64,000 nucleotides of DNA. Source: Flexivirga endophytica. Lineage in GTDB: Bacteria; Actinomycetota; Actinomycetes; Actinomycetales; Dermatophilaceae. Below, in pieces: positions 44,611 through 53,692 of the stretch. Position 1 is the stretch's first letter; each line of letters starts with the position of its first letter. The notes below the pieces were generated by a model, which saw only the letters and a list, made by a program, of their open reading frames with translations, was not told the origin of the DNA and did not search any database. The stretch is taken from the NCBI RefSeq assembly GCF_014640635.1, contig NZ_BMHI01000002.1:496001-560000 (forward strand), in the 5' to 3' direction. Position numbers and translations under genes: made by a program.

Positions 44611-45525
44611 TCAGCCGACGAAATTGAAGTGGTAGTCCTCACCCTCCTGCAGCGTGGGCGCATACGGGTTGTGGAAGCCGAAGGCCTGCTGGTGGGTGAG
44701 CAACCAGTGGTTGCCGGGCGCGCCCCAGGAGTAAAGACCCGGCTCCTCGCCCTCCTCGAAGTCGATCGCGAGACCGTAGCCGTGGTTGGACGTGCCCGGC
44801 ACCGCCGCGCGGGGGCTGCCGAACTTGTCGTACCAGTACTCCTGCTCGGCATACGAGCGGTAGGTGAGGTCGATGGTCGCGAAGTGCCCGAAGCGCCGGT
44901 GGAAGGCGTGCTGCAGGCGGTGCAACGCGGCCAGGGCGGCGCCGTTCAGATAGCGCGGCGTATCGGGGGTGTATGCCGGCTCGAAGTACGCAACTGCGTT
45001 GTAACACAACGGGATCGGAGCCAGCAGATGCTCCGGGAGGCGGCCGTTGAGGCTGCTCGGGTTGGTGGCGTGGACCGCGATCGTGCCGCCGTTGACGTAG
45101 CCGCGCTCGGTCTCCACCCACGGGCCGTGGTCGACCAGCCGGCCGGTGACCTGCTCGTGGTGTGCGTAACGCCCGACGACCGGGTGGCTGAATCCAGGAC
45201 CGGAGCGGATGTTGGCGAACTGGTTGTCGCTGGTGACGCGGCCGACGATGTGCGGGCACGGGACCGGCGGGGCGGCGCGCGGTCGGTCGGTCGTCAGGTA
45301 ATCAGTGCTGACGCAGCCGCCGACCAGTGGTCCGTCGGTGATCTGCAGCCATCCGGCATACGGGATGCCGATGACTTGGGCGCCGGGCGCCAGAAGGCCG
45401 ACTGCGGGGTATGCCGTGCTCGGCCCCATCCGGACGTTGAGGCTGTCGATGTCGGGTGCGACGTAGCGCGTGCTTCCGGCGGCTTCGATGTCGATGGCCG
45501 CCGACCCGGCTGATGCGGTCGTCAT
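44611..45525 (-). CDS. Peptidase M15 (VanY-type) with two SH3-like domains
   Basis: 304 residues from ATG 45525 (GAGGGAGGGAG upstream). Two bacterial SH3-like segments (about 25-80, LNVRMGPSTAYPAVGLLAPG, and about 95-155, ANIRSGPGFSHPVVGRY) precede the D-Ala-D-Ala carboxypeptidase domain. That domain has the zinc motif in TSNHGYGLAIDF, then NHWLLTHQQAFGFHNPY and a final DYHFNF His. Such enzymes cut peptidoglycan stem peptides. No signal peptide is visible, which is odd for a wall enzyme and more like an endolysin. No phage genes lie nearby. Confidence 0.85.
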   Translation of the reverse strand: MTTASAGSAAIDIEAAGSTRYVAPDIDSLNVRMGPSTAYPAVGLLAPGAQVIGIPYAGWLQITDGPLVGGCVSTDYLTTDRPRAAPPVPCPHIVGRVTSDNQFANIRSGPGFSHPVVGRYAHHEQVTGRLVDHGPWVETERGYVNGGTIAVHATNPSSLNGRLPEHLLAPIPLCYNAVAYFEPAYTPDTPRYLNGAALAALHRLQHAFHRRFGHFATIDLTYRSYAEQEYWYDKFGSPRAAVPGTSNHGYGLAIDFEEGEEPGLYSWGAPGNHWLLTHQQAFGFHNPYAPTLQEGEDYHFNFVG

Positions 45526-45626
45526 GGTCGCTCCCTCCCTCGCGATCACTGGACCTATTCCAGCAGAACCGGGGGCAGGGAGATGCGATTCTGCGTCGGT
45601 GGATCGCGGGCGTGTCCTGAAATTTC

Positions 45627-45659
45627 TCGAGCGGCGCACCCGCCGGGTGCGCCGCTCGA
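45627..45659 (-). terminator. Terminator hairpin after the GNAT/AhpD operon
   Basis: TCGAGCGGCGCACCC (45627-45641) pairs perfectly with GGGTGCGCCGCTCGA (45645-45659) around GCC. On the minus strand it is followed by a short AT-rich run. Confidence 0.8.
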
Positions 45660-45700
45660 CGTCGGATGGTTCATGGGCGGACACCCACCGGGAGGCCGGC

Positions 45701-46057
45701 CTATCGGGTGGCTGCGCGCACCGCCGCGAGGTGCTCGGCCGTCGGCTGCACCACGTGCTCGGCGTATTCGGGGTGCTTGGGCAACCAGGCGGCGACATAC
45801 GGGCAGACCGGCACGATCTCGCGGCCGGAGGCGATGACGTCTTCGACGGCGGCGCGCACCAGTGTCGAGGCGAGACCCTGGCCGGAGTACTCCTCCGACA
45901 CCACGGTGTGGAACAACACGCGCTCGGCAGCGTCCGTCATGTCGACGTACTGCTCGACGCCGATCTCGTCGTCGTGTGTGCCGTCCTCGCCGCGGTCGAG
46001 CAGGACGTAACGGGACTTATCGGGGAGGTGCTGCACGTCGAAGCGTTCGTCGGTCAT
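45701..46057 (-). CDS. Small GNAT-like acetyltransferase (NATD1/YidJ type)
   Basis: 118 residues. The short GNAT fold lacks most of the N-terminal strands and has the acetyl-CoA motif SEEYSGQGLASTLVRAAVED followed by VPVCPYVAAWLPKHPEY, a signature of this small subgroup. Its ATG overlaps the stop of the upstream AhpD-like gene (ATGA), so the two are co-translated. Substrate unknown. Confidence 0.87.
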   Translation of the reverse strand: MTDERFDVQHLPDKSRYVLLDRGEDGTHDDEIGVEQYVDMTDAAERVLFHTVVSEEYSGQGLASTLVRAAVEDVIASGREIVPVCPYVAAWLPKHPEYAEHVVQPTAEHLAAVRAATR

Positions 46058-46560
46058 TTCTTCTCCTCGGGTGATGGTGTCGGTCGTTCACGGATCAGCC
46101 GACCGTCGGCATCGCGGGGCTGGACGGGATGTTCGCTGAGGATCGAGATCCGGTTGAACGCATTGATCGCCACGGCCACCCACTCCGCGGCGACGAACAC
46201 ATCCTCACCCAATTCGGCTCTGGCGGCGTCGATCTCGGCCCTCGAGTCCTCGGTCAGCGGCAGGCGGGTGGCGGCCTCCGCGATCGCGAGCACGGCGCGC
46301 TCGCGACTGGTGAAGGCGGCGCCTTCACGCCATGCCGGCAGCAGGTCCAGCTTCTGCTGCGGGACCCCGGCGTGACGGGCCTGGCGGGAATGCAGGTCCA
46401 GGCAGAACGCGCAGCCGTTGAGCTGCGAGGCGCGGACCTTGACCAACTCGGTGGCGGTGGTCTCCAGCCCTCGCTCTTCGGCGGCCTCGACGACGGCCGC
46501 GGAGTAGGCCTGCGCGGCGCGCCATACATCGGGCGCGGCCTTGTCCAGGAACGGACGCAT
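46054..46560 (-). CDS. Carboxymuconolactone decarboxylase / AhpD-like protein
   Basis: 168 residues. The redox motif is CAFC in LNGCAFCLDLHSRQARHAG, with the downstream His in LHSRQ typical of AhpD-like alkylhydroperoxidases. It probably acts in peroxide or quinone reduction. First gene of a two-gene operon with the GNAT gene; the divergent side holds the MarR gene's 3' end at 98 bp. Confidence 0.9.
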   Translation of the reverse strand: MRPFLDKAAPDVWRAAQAYSAAVVEAAEERGLETTATELVKVRASQLNGCAFCLDLHSRQARHAGVPQQKLDLLPAWREGAAFTSRERAVLAIAEAATRLPLTEDSRAEIDAARAELGEDVFVAAEWVAVAINAFNRISILSEHPVQPRDADGRLIRERPTPSPEEKK

Positions 46561-46658
46561 CGGGGCTCCTCGTCTCGCGGGGCGCCGGACGCGGCAGCGC
46601 CGGCAGAGTCAACAGCGCTTCGGCTCTGCCGGTAATTCCCGAGCCTGCGGGTGGCTCG

Positions 46659-47069
46659 TCAGGTGTGCAACGTGTCGAAGAGCTCGTCGACGACCTCGGC
46701 CAGCCGGGCGAGTTCCTCGATGTGGTCTGCGGACAGCGCGTTGAGCCGCTTGCGACCTTCGTCGGTCAGGGCCAGTCGCACCACGCGGTGGTCGGCGCCG
46801 TCGCGCACCCGGTCGATGAGCCCCAACTCCTGCGTGCGGTTCGCCAGCTCGACCGCGGTGTTGTGCCGCACCAACAGGTAGTCGGCGACATCGCCGATGG
46901 TCGGGGCTTCCTTGTCGTCGTGCCCTCGGATGGCGAGCAACAGCTGGTGCTGGCTGGAGGTCAGTCCCATTGCCGCGGCCTGCGCTGCGCTCCAGTGCTC
47001 GAACTTGCGCAGGCGGGTGCGCAGCCGCAGCAGGCGCGTGTAGTCGGCGTCGGTGATGCGCGTGGCCAC
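46659..47069 (-). CDS. MarR-family transcriptional regulator
   Basis: 136 residues from the GTG at 47069 with GAAGGG upstream. The winged HTH contains PTIGDVADYLLVRHNTAVEL and the wing DGADHRVVRLALTDEG. A longer reading from 47123 would start inside the operator palindrome and is rejected. Divergent from the ClC channel gene; two palindromes lie in the shared promoter region. It probably represses itself and the channel. Confidence 0.88.
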   Translation of the reverse strand: MATRITDADYTRLLRLRTRLRKFEHWSAAQAAAMGLTSSQHQLLLAIRGHDDKEAPTIGDVADYLLVRHNTAVELANRTQELGLIDRVRDGADHRVVRLALTDEGRKRLNALSADHIEELARLAEVVDELFDTLHT

Positions 47070-47110
47070 GGATTGAGACCCTTCCGTCGTGGTTTCGGGC
47101 AACCCTATAT

Positions 47111-47141
47111 TATGTCGTCGCACGACATAGTCGTGTCACGA
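47111..47141. promoter_or_regulatory. MarR operator palindromes
   Basis: TATGTCGTCGCACGACATA (47111-47129) is a perfect 8-3-8 palindrome, followed at once by TCGTGTCACGA (47131-47141, 5-1-5). Both share the GTCGTG/CACGAC half-site. They lie between the divergent marR-like and ClC genes. Confidence 0.75.
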
Positions 47142-47177
47142 TATAAAGCCACGACGACAGCGAGTGAACCCTTCTCC

Positions 47178-49016
47178 ATGAGCACGACCCAGCCCATCGC
47201 ACCGAACGACGTGCCACGCGATGTCCACCATCTCGGCGACTTCCGTGCGACGCCGCGGCTGCTGATCATCGCCGCGCTGGCCCTGCCGGTCGGCGCGGTC
47301 GCCGCCGTCGTGGCCTGGGCGCTGCTGCGCCTCATCGGGCTGATCACCAATGCCGTGTTCTACCAACGCATCGACACTCGACTGGTGGCGCCTGGCGGCG
47401 GCCACGACCACTGGTACATCGTGCTGCTCGCGCCGATCGTCGGTGGTCTGGTGATCGGGTTCATGGCGCGCTACGGCTCGGAGAAGATCCGCGGGCACGG
47501 CATGCCGGAGGCGATCGAGGCGATCCTGCTGGGCGGCAGCAAGGTGCAGCCGCGAGTCGCCATACTCAAGCCGATCTCCTCGGCGATCGCCATCGGCACC
47601 GGTGGCCCGTTCGGCGCTGAGGGCCCGATCATCATGACCGGTGGCGCCATCGGTTCGCTGTTCGCGCAGTTCCTGCGGTTGACTGCCGACGAGCGCAAGA
47701 CCCTGCTGGTCGCAGGTGCCGCGGCCGGTATGGCGGCGACCTTCAACACGCCGTTCGCGGCGATCATGCTCGCCGTCGAGTTGCTGCTGTTCGAATGGCG
47801 CCCGCGCAGTTACGTGCCGGTCGCGGCTGCCGTCTGTGTCGCGACCGTGATCCGGCACCCGTTGCTGGGCGACGGCGTGCTCTTCCCCGTCAAGGGCGCG
47901 CTGCACATCACGCCGGTCGCCGAGCTGTTGTGCGTTGTCACCGGCATCGTCGCCGGACTTCTCGCGATCGTCGCGACGATGCTCGTCTACGCCGCGGAGG
48001 ACGGCTTCCGCAAGCTGCCCGTGCACTGGATGTGGTGGCCGGCCATCGGCGGCGTGATCATCGGCATCGGCGGAATGATCGTGCCGGAGTCGCTCGGTGT
48101 CGGCTACAACATCATCGAGGCCGAGCTCGACGGCAGCATCGGCATGGACCTCGTGGTCGGCATCCTGATCGTCAAGACGCTCATCTGGTCGCTCTCGCTC
48201 GGGTCGGGCACCTCCGGCGGTGTGCTCGCACCGATGTTCATGATCGGCGGTGCACTCGGCGCCCTGGAGTCGAACATCTTCCCGCACGTCGGCCCCGGGT
48301 TCTGGGCGCTGGTCGCGCTCGCGGGCGTGCTCGGCGGTGTCATGCGGTCGCCGTTCACCGGTGTCATCTTCGCGATGGAGCTGACTGGTCGCTTCGACGC
48401 CATACTGCCGTTGATCATAGGTGCCTCAACGGCTTTCGCGCTCTCCAGTCTGATGCTCAAGCGGTCGGTGTTGACCGAGAAGATCGCGCGCCGCGGTTAC
48501 CACCTGACTCGCGAGTATGACGTGGACCCCCTCGAGATCTACTTCGTCGGCGAGGTGATGTCGCGCGACATCCTCAGCTACGAGAGCGACCTGACGGCGG
48601 CCGAGGCACTGGAGGTCATCTCCGGTGTCGAACCGGACAATGTCGAGACGCGCCGCCAGATGCTCTACCCCGTGATCGAGGGCAGCGACACGCTCGTCGG
48701 CGTGGTGACCCGCACCCAGCTGGAGACGGCGGTGCACGAGCATGGTGGTGACACCTCGCTGCAGGAGCTGTGCATCACGGCGCCGATCGTCACACACGCC
48801 GACCAGACCCTGCGTGAGACGGCGAATGCCATGGCTGCCAACGCTGTTGACAAGATGCCGGTCGTCGACCGGGAGGACTCCACCCGGCTGGTCGGCCTCG
48901 TCTCGCTCACCATGCTGCTCGAGGGCCGGGTGCGTGACGTGCGTGAGGCACGCGAGTCCGAGCGAGTGCTGCGCCTGCGCGTCGCACGTCCGGGGTGGTT
49001 CGGCCGGACCCAGTGA
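47178..49016 (+). CDS. ClC chloride channel/antiporter with C-terminal CBS pair
   Basis: 612 residues from ATG 47178. The membrane part (about 1-440) holds the ClC selectivity motifs GHGMPEA, GTGGPFGAEGP (with the gating Glu) and GTSGGVLAPMFMIGG. The cytoplasmic part (about 455-600) has two CBS domains (EVMSRDILSYESDLTAAEAL and CITAPIVTHADQTLRETA). The family moves Cl- or other anions, often coupled to protons. CBS domains usually sense adenine nucleotides. Divergent MarR regulation suggests an inducible stress role (acid or anion). Confidence 0.92.
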   Translation: MSTTQPIAPNDVPRDVHHLGDFRATPRLLIIAALALPVGAVAAVVAWALLRLIGLITNAVFYQRIDTRLVAPGGGHDHWYIVLLAPIVGGLVIGFMARYGSEKIRGHGMPEAIEAILLGGSKVQPRVAILKPISSAIAIGTGGPFGAEGPIIMTGGAIGSLFAQFLRLTADERKTLLVAGAAAGMAATFNTPFAAIMLAVELLLFEWRPRSYVPVAAAVCVATVIRHPLLGDGVLFPVKGALHITPVAELLCVVTGIVAGLLAIVATMLVYAAEDGFRKLPVHWMWWPAIGGVIIGIGGMIVPESLGVGYNIIEAELDGSIGMDLVVGILIVKTLIWSLSLGSGTSGGVLAPMFMIGGALGALESNIFPHVGPGFWALVALAGVLGGVMRSPFTGVIFAMELTGRFDAILPLIIGASTAFALSSLMLKRSVLTEKIARRGYHLTREYDVDPLEIYFVGEVMSRDILSYESDLTAAEALEVISGVEPDNVETRRQMLYPVIEGSDTLVGVVTRTQLETAVHEHGGDTSLQELCITAPIVTHADQTLRETANAMAANAVDKMPVVDREDSTRLVGLVSLTMLLEGRVRDVREARESERVLRLRVARPGWFGRTQ

Positions 49017-49053
49017 GGCCGCGCGGCGGGTTGTCGCCGCACCCGTCGACTGG

Positions 49054-49719
49054 TCACGCCTGGATGAGCCCCGTGCGGATCGCGTAGCGGGTGAGTTCGA
49101 CCCGGTCCCGCAGTCCGAGCTTGGCCAGCAGGTTGGCGCGATGCCGTTCGACCGTCTTGGGGCTGATCACGAGCAGGTCGGCGATCTCCTTGCTGGAGCG
49201 GCCCTCCGCGACGAGCTTGAGGATCTCTTCCTCTCGTGGCGTGATCGGTGAGCCGGTCGGGTCCTCGCCCCTCGCGACCTGGCCGAGGTAGTTGCGGATG
49301 AGGGCGCTCACCGCCCCGTGGTAGAGGAAGGGCCGGCCGCGCAGCGCAGCACGGCAGCCTTCGATCAGGTCGCGGTCCGCGACGGACTTCAGGACGTATC
49401 CCGCGGCACCGACCTTGAGCGCCTCGAAGAAGAATTCCTCGTTGTCGTGCATCGTCAGGATGAGGATCGGCAGGTTCGGGGTCTGGCGGGAGAGCTCCCT
49501 GGCCGCTTGGAGGCCGGTCATCCGGGGCATGGAGATGTCCAGGATGGCGAGGTCCGGCTGGTGGGCGCGTGCCTGCTCGATCGCTTCGGCGCCGTCACCG
49601 GCCTCGGCGACCACCGTCAGGTCCGGTTCGTTGTCGATGATCAGGCGCACTCCCCGGCGCACCAGTGCGTGGTCGTCGGCGAGCAGCACTTTCGCGGGCG
49701 TCCGAGCATCGAAGGTCAT
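49054..49719 (-). CDS. NarL/LuxR-type response regulator
   Basis: 221 residues. The receiver has DD at 15-16 and the phosphorylated Asp61 in LAILDISMPRMTG. A LuxR-type HTH (LVAEGRSSKEIADLLVISPK, TVERHRANLL) ends the protein. The ATG overlaps the kinase stop by 4 bp (ATGA), so it is the partner of that kinase. Targets unknown; likely include the flanking CBS/transport genes. Confidence 0.93.
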   Translation of the reverse strand: MTFDARTPAKVLLADDHALVRRGVRLIIDNEPDLTVVAEAGDGAEAIEQARAHQPDLAILDISMPRMTGLQAARELSRQTPNLPILILTMHDNEEFFFEALKVGAAGYVLKSVADRDLIEGCRAALRGRPFLYHGAVSALIRNYLGQVARGEDPTGSPITPREEEILKLVAEGRSSKEIADLLVISPKTVERHRANLLAKLGLRDRVELTRYAIRTGLIQA

Positions 49720-50711
49720 GGCGACTCCTGGGTCACTGAGCGGGTGTCGGCTGCGGCGGGATGGGCCGACGCGAGAGGAATGTCCAGGCGTATGTCGGTG
49801 CCACGACCGGAAGGCGGCGTGTCGAGGGTGAGCCGGGCGCCGATCAGCAGCGCGCGCTCGCGCATCCCTTGGAGTCCTGCGCCTTCGTCGGCCCCCGCCA
49901 TACCGACCCCGTCGTCCCTGACCAGCAACTCCAGCCGGTGCGGCGCCCGATCCAGTGACACCATCACCCGCTCGGCGCGTGCGTGTCGGGTGATGTTGGT
50001 CAACGCCTCCTGTGCGACGCGATAGACGACGAGTTCGGTCTCGGCATCGAGCTCCGGCAGGTCCGGGTCGCAGGTGTAGTCGACCTGCAGCGCCGCACGC
50101 TCGGCCGTGTCGCTCGCGAGCACTCGCAGAGCACTGCGGACCCCGAGCTCGGTCAGCACCCCGGGACGGAGCCGGTGCGCGATCCGCCGGATCTCATCGA
50201 GACTGCTGCGCGTGGTCTCCTGCACCTCGCGCAGCTCCGAGGCGACCTGTCGGGGAGCGTGGTCGGAGACCCGTTTGAGGTCGAGCAGTACGGCGGTCAG
50301 CGTTTGGCCGATCTCGTCGTGCAACTCCTGCGCGATCCGGCGGCGCTCGCTCTCCTGGGCCGACAGGGCGCGTGCCGCGCTCCGGCCGCGTTCGGATTCG
50401 AGTCGGTCGATCATGGCGTTGAACGTGCGGATGACCTCACCGACATCGCCGCCCCCGGCAGCGACCGGCCGGGACACCGGTCGCAGCAGATCGACCGAGG
50501 TCATGGCACGGCTCAACCGGCGCAACGGCGCCAGTCCGATCCGGAAAAGGAAGCCGTCGAGTGCGAGCAGCGCTGCCAGCCCGATGACGAGGACGATGAT
50601 CTCGGCGAAGACCGGCTGAGTGGAGACACTCACCGGCCCGAACACCAGGCTGATGGTGGCCACGACCAGCACGACGGCGTTGAGCAGGTAGATCCGCCAG
50701 AACAGCGACAC
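49716..50711 (-). CDS. NarX/LiaS-type sensor histidine kinase
   Basis: 331 residues from the GTG at 50711 (GGAGG six bases upstream; another GTG lies at 50726). Two membrane helices (about 5-28 and 35-60) with almost no external loop are followed by HAMP and a HisKA_3 domain with His131 in [15 protein letters not shown]. The ATPase has [17 protein letters not shown] and GLQGMRERA. The tiny external part suggests sensing within or near the membrane. Confidence 0.92.
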   Translation of the reverse strand: MSLFWRIYLLNAVVLVVATISLVFGPVSVSTQPVFAEIIVLVIGLAALLALDGFLFRIGLAPLRRLSRAMTSVDLLRPVSRPVAAGGGDVGEVIRTFNAMIDRLESERGRSAARALSAQESERRRIAQELHDEIGQTLTAVLLDLKRVSDHAPRQVASELREVQETTRSSLDEIRRIAHRLRPGVLTELGVRSALRVLASDTAERAALQVDYTCDPDLPELDAETELVVYRVAQEALTNITRHARAERVMVSLDRAPHRLELLVRDDGVGMAGADEGAGLQGMRERALLIGARLTLDTPPSGRGTDIRLDIPLASAHPAAADTRSVTQESP

Positions 50712-50921
50712 CGTGAGCCTCCGCACCGTAGAACCGTCTGCACCGCGAGAGCAGTGGGTGCCGTGAGCCTGACACGGGGGACGCACCCACGTCCATCCGT
50801 GCGGACACCGGGCGACTGCAGGGTTCAGGCCGCGGAGTTGGTGGTCAGCACGGATGGTGGTCGGGGTCCGGCGACGGCATCGTGGTGGGGGAGATGCCGA
50901 GCCCGAGCGGGGGAGGTGGCG

Positions 50922-51761
50922 ATGACGATGACACCGCGCAGATGCCTGCAAGGGGTGCTGCTGACCGGGCTCGTGCTGGCCGTCGTCGGTATGGCGCTCG
51001 GTCACGGCCTGGTGATCGCTGCCGGTCTCGTCCTGGTCGGCCTGTCCGCTGTCGAGGCGCCGCGGCGGCCGGGTCGCCAGGGAGCCGGAGATGGCGGGGA
51101 GCACCGGGCGGATATGGGTGTCAGCACGGATATCGCGAACCCCGCCGGTCGGGAATCCTGGAGATCGACGGACAGCGACGGACGGGCGGAGGCCTCACGG
51201 ATGATGACGGACCAGACCACCGGAGCTGTCGGGTTGCTCACGCGAACGCGCGGTATGACGGGAACGGAAGTTATGCAGGCTGGAGACATCGCCGCCCACG
51301 TGCCGACGGTGACCGTGGCCGACCAGGTGCTTCGTGCGGTCCGGCTGATGGCGGTCAGTCGGATCCCGGGCCTGATCGTGGTGGACGACGAGTCCCGCCC
51401 GGTCACGGTGCTCCCGGGCAGCCAGGTGCTGCGACTCATGGTGCCGGACTCCTATCAGGACGACCCGGCGCTGGTGCGCACGGTCGACGAATCACACGCG
51501 GACCGGTTCTGGTTCAGCGAAGGGAACCGGGCGATCGCGGACTGTCTGCCTGGCCCCCTCCGTCCGCCGGTCATGGTCCGCAAGGACGCGACCCTGCTCG
51601 AGGTGGCCGCCCTGATGGCCCGGCTGCGCAGCCCCGTCATAGCGGTCGTCGAGGACGACGGCTCGCTCTACGGAGCGATCACGCTCGAACGGCTGATCAC
51701 CAGCATCGCCGTGAACGCCGGGGACGACCCGATGGATCAGGACCGCACCCGAACGCCATAG
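50922..51761 (+). CDS. CBS-domain protein with N-terminal membrane hairpin
   Basis: 279 residues from ATG 50922 (GGGGGAGGTGG upstream). Two short membrane helices (about 10-45) and a charged linker precede two CBS domains (about 115-160, [20 protein letters not shown], and about 200-265, [20 protein letters not shown]). An alternative is that the CBS protein starts at an internal ATG near 51256, but no ribosome site favours this. It precedes the ion transporter by 73 bp on the same strand and may gate or regulate it. Confidence 0.78.
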   Translation: MTMTPRRCLQGVLLTGLVLAVVGMALGHGLVIAAGLVLVGLSAVEAPRRPGRQGAGDGGEHRADMGVSTDIANPAGRESWRSTDSDGRAEASRMMTDQTTGAVGLLTRTRGMTGTEVMQAGDIAAHVPTVTVADQVLRAVRLMAVSRIPGLIVVDDESRPVTVLPGSQVLRLMVPDSYQDDPALVRTVDESHADRFWFSEGNRAIADCLPGPLRPPVMVRKDATLLEVAALMARLRSPVIAVVEDDGSLYGAITLERLITSIAVNAGDDPMDQDRTRTP

Positions 51762-51834
51762 ACCCAGCGCACCCGCCCCCGGGTGAAGGAGGCCACCTCG
51801 TGAACAATCCGCCCGGCCCGACGAGGTGCATCCG

Positions 51835-53127
51835 ATGACAGCGGCGCTGGCGCTGGCGATCTTCCTGGTCGCGTTCTTCTTCATCGCCACCGAGAAGGCG
51901 GACAAGGTCGCTGTCGTCCTCATCGCCTCCGGCGCGATGGCGGGACTCAAGCTGATCCCGGGCAGTGAGGTCTTCTTCTCCGAGCACTCCGGCATCGACT
52001 GGAATGTCATCTTCCTGCTGCTCGGGATGATGGTCATCGTCGGCATCATCAAACAGACCGGGCTGTTCGACTTCCTCGCGATCTGGGCGGCGAAGAAGTC
52101 CGGAGGCCGGCCGTATCGGCTGATGGTGATGCTCATGGTCATCACCGCGATCGCGTCGCCCTTCCTGGACAACGTCACGACGATCATGCTCGTGGCGCCG
52201 GTGACGGTGGTGGTGTGCGACCGGTTGTCGGTGTCGGCGCGTCCCTACCTGATCGCCGAGGTGCTCGCCTCGAACATCGGCGGTGCCGCCACCCTGATCG
52301 GCGACCCGCCCAACATCATCATCGGCAGCCGCGCCGGCCTGACGTTCACCGACTTCCTGGTGCACATGGCGCCGGCGGTCGTGGTGATCTTCGTGGTCTT
52401 CGTGCTCGGGACCCGCGTGCTCTTCCGCTCCGAATTCCGCTACCACCCCGAGCGAGTGGCCGAAGTGATGCTGCTCAATGAGCGGCGGGCGATCACCGAT
52501 CCGAGGCTGCTGCGGCGGGCTCTGGCCGTGTTCGCTGTCGTCGTCGTCGGTTTCACCCTGCACGGTGCGTTGCAGCTCGACCCGGCGGTCGTCGCTCTGC
52601 TGGGCGCCGGAGTCATGCTGCTGGTGACCCGGGTCGATCCACAGGAGGCGCTCGGCGAGGTCGAGTGGCCGACGCTGGTGTTCTTCATGGGTCTGTTCGT
52701 GATGGTCGCCGGACTGACGCACACCGGGGTGATCGACATCTTCGGTGACTGGGTCACGAGCGCGGTCGGCGACAACTACTACCTTGCCGCGACTGCGCTG
52801 CTCTTCGGGTCCAGCATCCTCGGGGCGTTCTTCGACAACATCCCGTATGTCGCCACGATGGCCCCGGTCGTCGAAGGACTCGCGGCCGACGCTCCCGATC
52901 AACAGACAGGACGGTCGTTGTGGTGGGCGTTCGCACTCGGCGCGGACTTCGGTGGCAATGGGACGGCGGTCGCCGCCAGCGCCAACGTTGTCGCCATCGG
53001 ACTCGCCGCACGCAACGGGCACCGGATCAGCTTCTGGCAGTTCACCCGCTACGGCATCGTGGTGACTGCGGTGACCACCACGCTGGCGTGGATCTACGTG
53101 TCGCTCCGGTATTTCGTCCTCGCCTGA
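51835..53127 (+). CDS. ArsB/NhaD/SLC13-type ion transporter
   Basis: 430 residues from ATG 51835 (GTG 51826 possible). About eleven membrane helices of the IT superfamily. The two re-entrant signatures are ASPFLDNVTTIMLVAP and NIGGAATLIGDPPNIIIGS in the first half, with FDNIPYVATMAPV and GADFGGNGTAVAASANVV in the second. Similar proteins carry Na+/H+ exchange, arsenite or sulfate/citrate. With the CBS protein upstream, nucleotide-controlled ion transport is plausible; the ion is not identified. Confidence 0.88.
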   Translation: MTAALALAIFLVAFFFIATEKADKVAVVLIASGAMAGLKLIPGSEVFFSEHSGIDWNVIFLLLGMMVIVGIIKQTGLFDFLAIWAAKKSGGRPYRLMVMLMVITAIASPFLDNVTTIMLVAPVTVVVCDRLSVSARPYLIAEVLASNIGGAATLIGDPPNIIIGSRAGLTFTDFLVHMAPAVVVIFVVFVLGTRVLFRSEFRYHPERVAEVMLLNERRAITDPRLLRRALAVFAVVVVGFTLHGALQLDPAVVALLGAGVMLLVTRVDPQEALGEVEWPTLVFFMGLFVMVAGLTHTGVIDIFGDWVTSAVGDNYYLAATALLFGSSILGAFFDNIPYVATMAPVVEGLAADAPDQQTGRSLWWAFALGADFGGNGTAVAASANVVAIGLAARNGHRISFWQFTRYGIVVTAVTTTLAWIYVSLRYFVLA

Positions 53128-53155
53128 CGACGGACGGGGGCCGTGCCCGTAACTC

Positions 53156-53692
53156 CTACAACTCGCGACGTCGGATCTGCGCAGGGTCACGGCCGAGAAA
53201 GGCCAGCAACCGGTCGCCGGCGCTCGCGTCGGTGGCAAGTGGTGCTTCCGGCGCGAAGAACTGCTGACGGAGGTCGTCGGTGACCAGGGGCGAGACGAAT
53301 GCACGGACGTCGGCCGCCAAGTCCTCGGGTATGTCGATCTCCGGGTCGAGATCCCATGCGTGCGTGGTGAACTCGACCGCCACGTCGCCCGCGGCAGACT
53401 TCGTGTGCTCGGACTGCTCGGCGAGGGCGTCTCGCGTCTCGCGGATCGCTTGCTGGGTGTTGTTGATCGGGTCGTCAAGCGGGAGCGCCTCCTCGGGCAA
53501 CTCCCGGAGCCCGGTCCGGGCGAAATCGGCCAACGCCGACGCGGTGCCGGCGACGTGGGCCAGGACATCGCGGACCTTCCAATCGGGACACGGGGACTGG
53601 CGATCAAGATCGGCGGGCGTCAGCGAGCCGAGGACCCGGTCGAGGTGGGCGATGGCCCGCTCGGCCAGTGCGAGCTCGGGTGCGGTGCTCAT
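53156..53692 (-). CDS. TIGR03086-family (DinB/maleylpyruvate isomerase-like) metal protein
   Basis: 178 residues from ATG 53692, overlapping the upstream stop (ATGA). The four-helix-bundle family motif is SPCPDWKVRDVLAHVAGTA, with a metal His; a second His lies in FTTHAWDL. Such proteins are thought to be mycothiol- or metal-dependent. Co-translated with the ArsR-SRPBCC fusion, as often seen in actinobacteria. Confidence 0.85.
   Translation of the reverse strand: MSTAPELALAERAIAHLDRVLGSLTPADLDRQSPCPDWKVRDVLAHVAGTASALADFARTGLRELPEEALPLDDPINNTQQAIRETRDALAEQSEHTKSAAGDVAVEFTTHAWDLDPEIDIPEDLAADVRAFVSPLVTDDLRQQFFAPEAPLATDASAGDRLLAFLGRDPAQIRRREL

Noticed and set aside
44611-45525. Prophage region
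   Set aside because: The endolysin-like architecture stands alone; no integrase, capsid, terminase or holin is nearby.
46659-47123. Longer MarR protein starting at 47123
   Set aside because: That start falls inside the operator palindrome; a GTG at 47069 with GAAGGG upstream is better.
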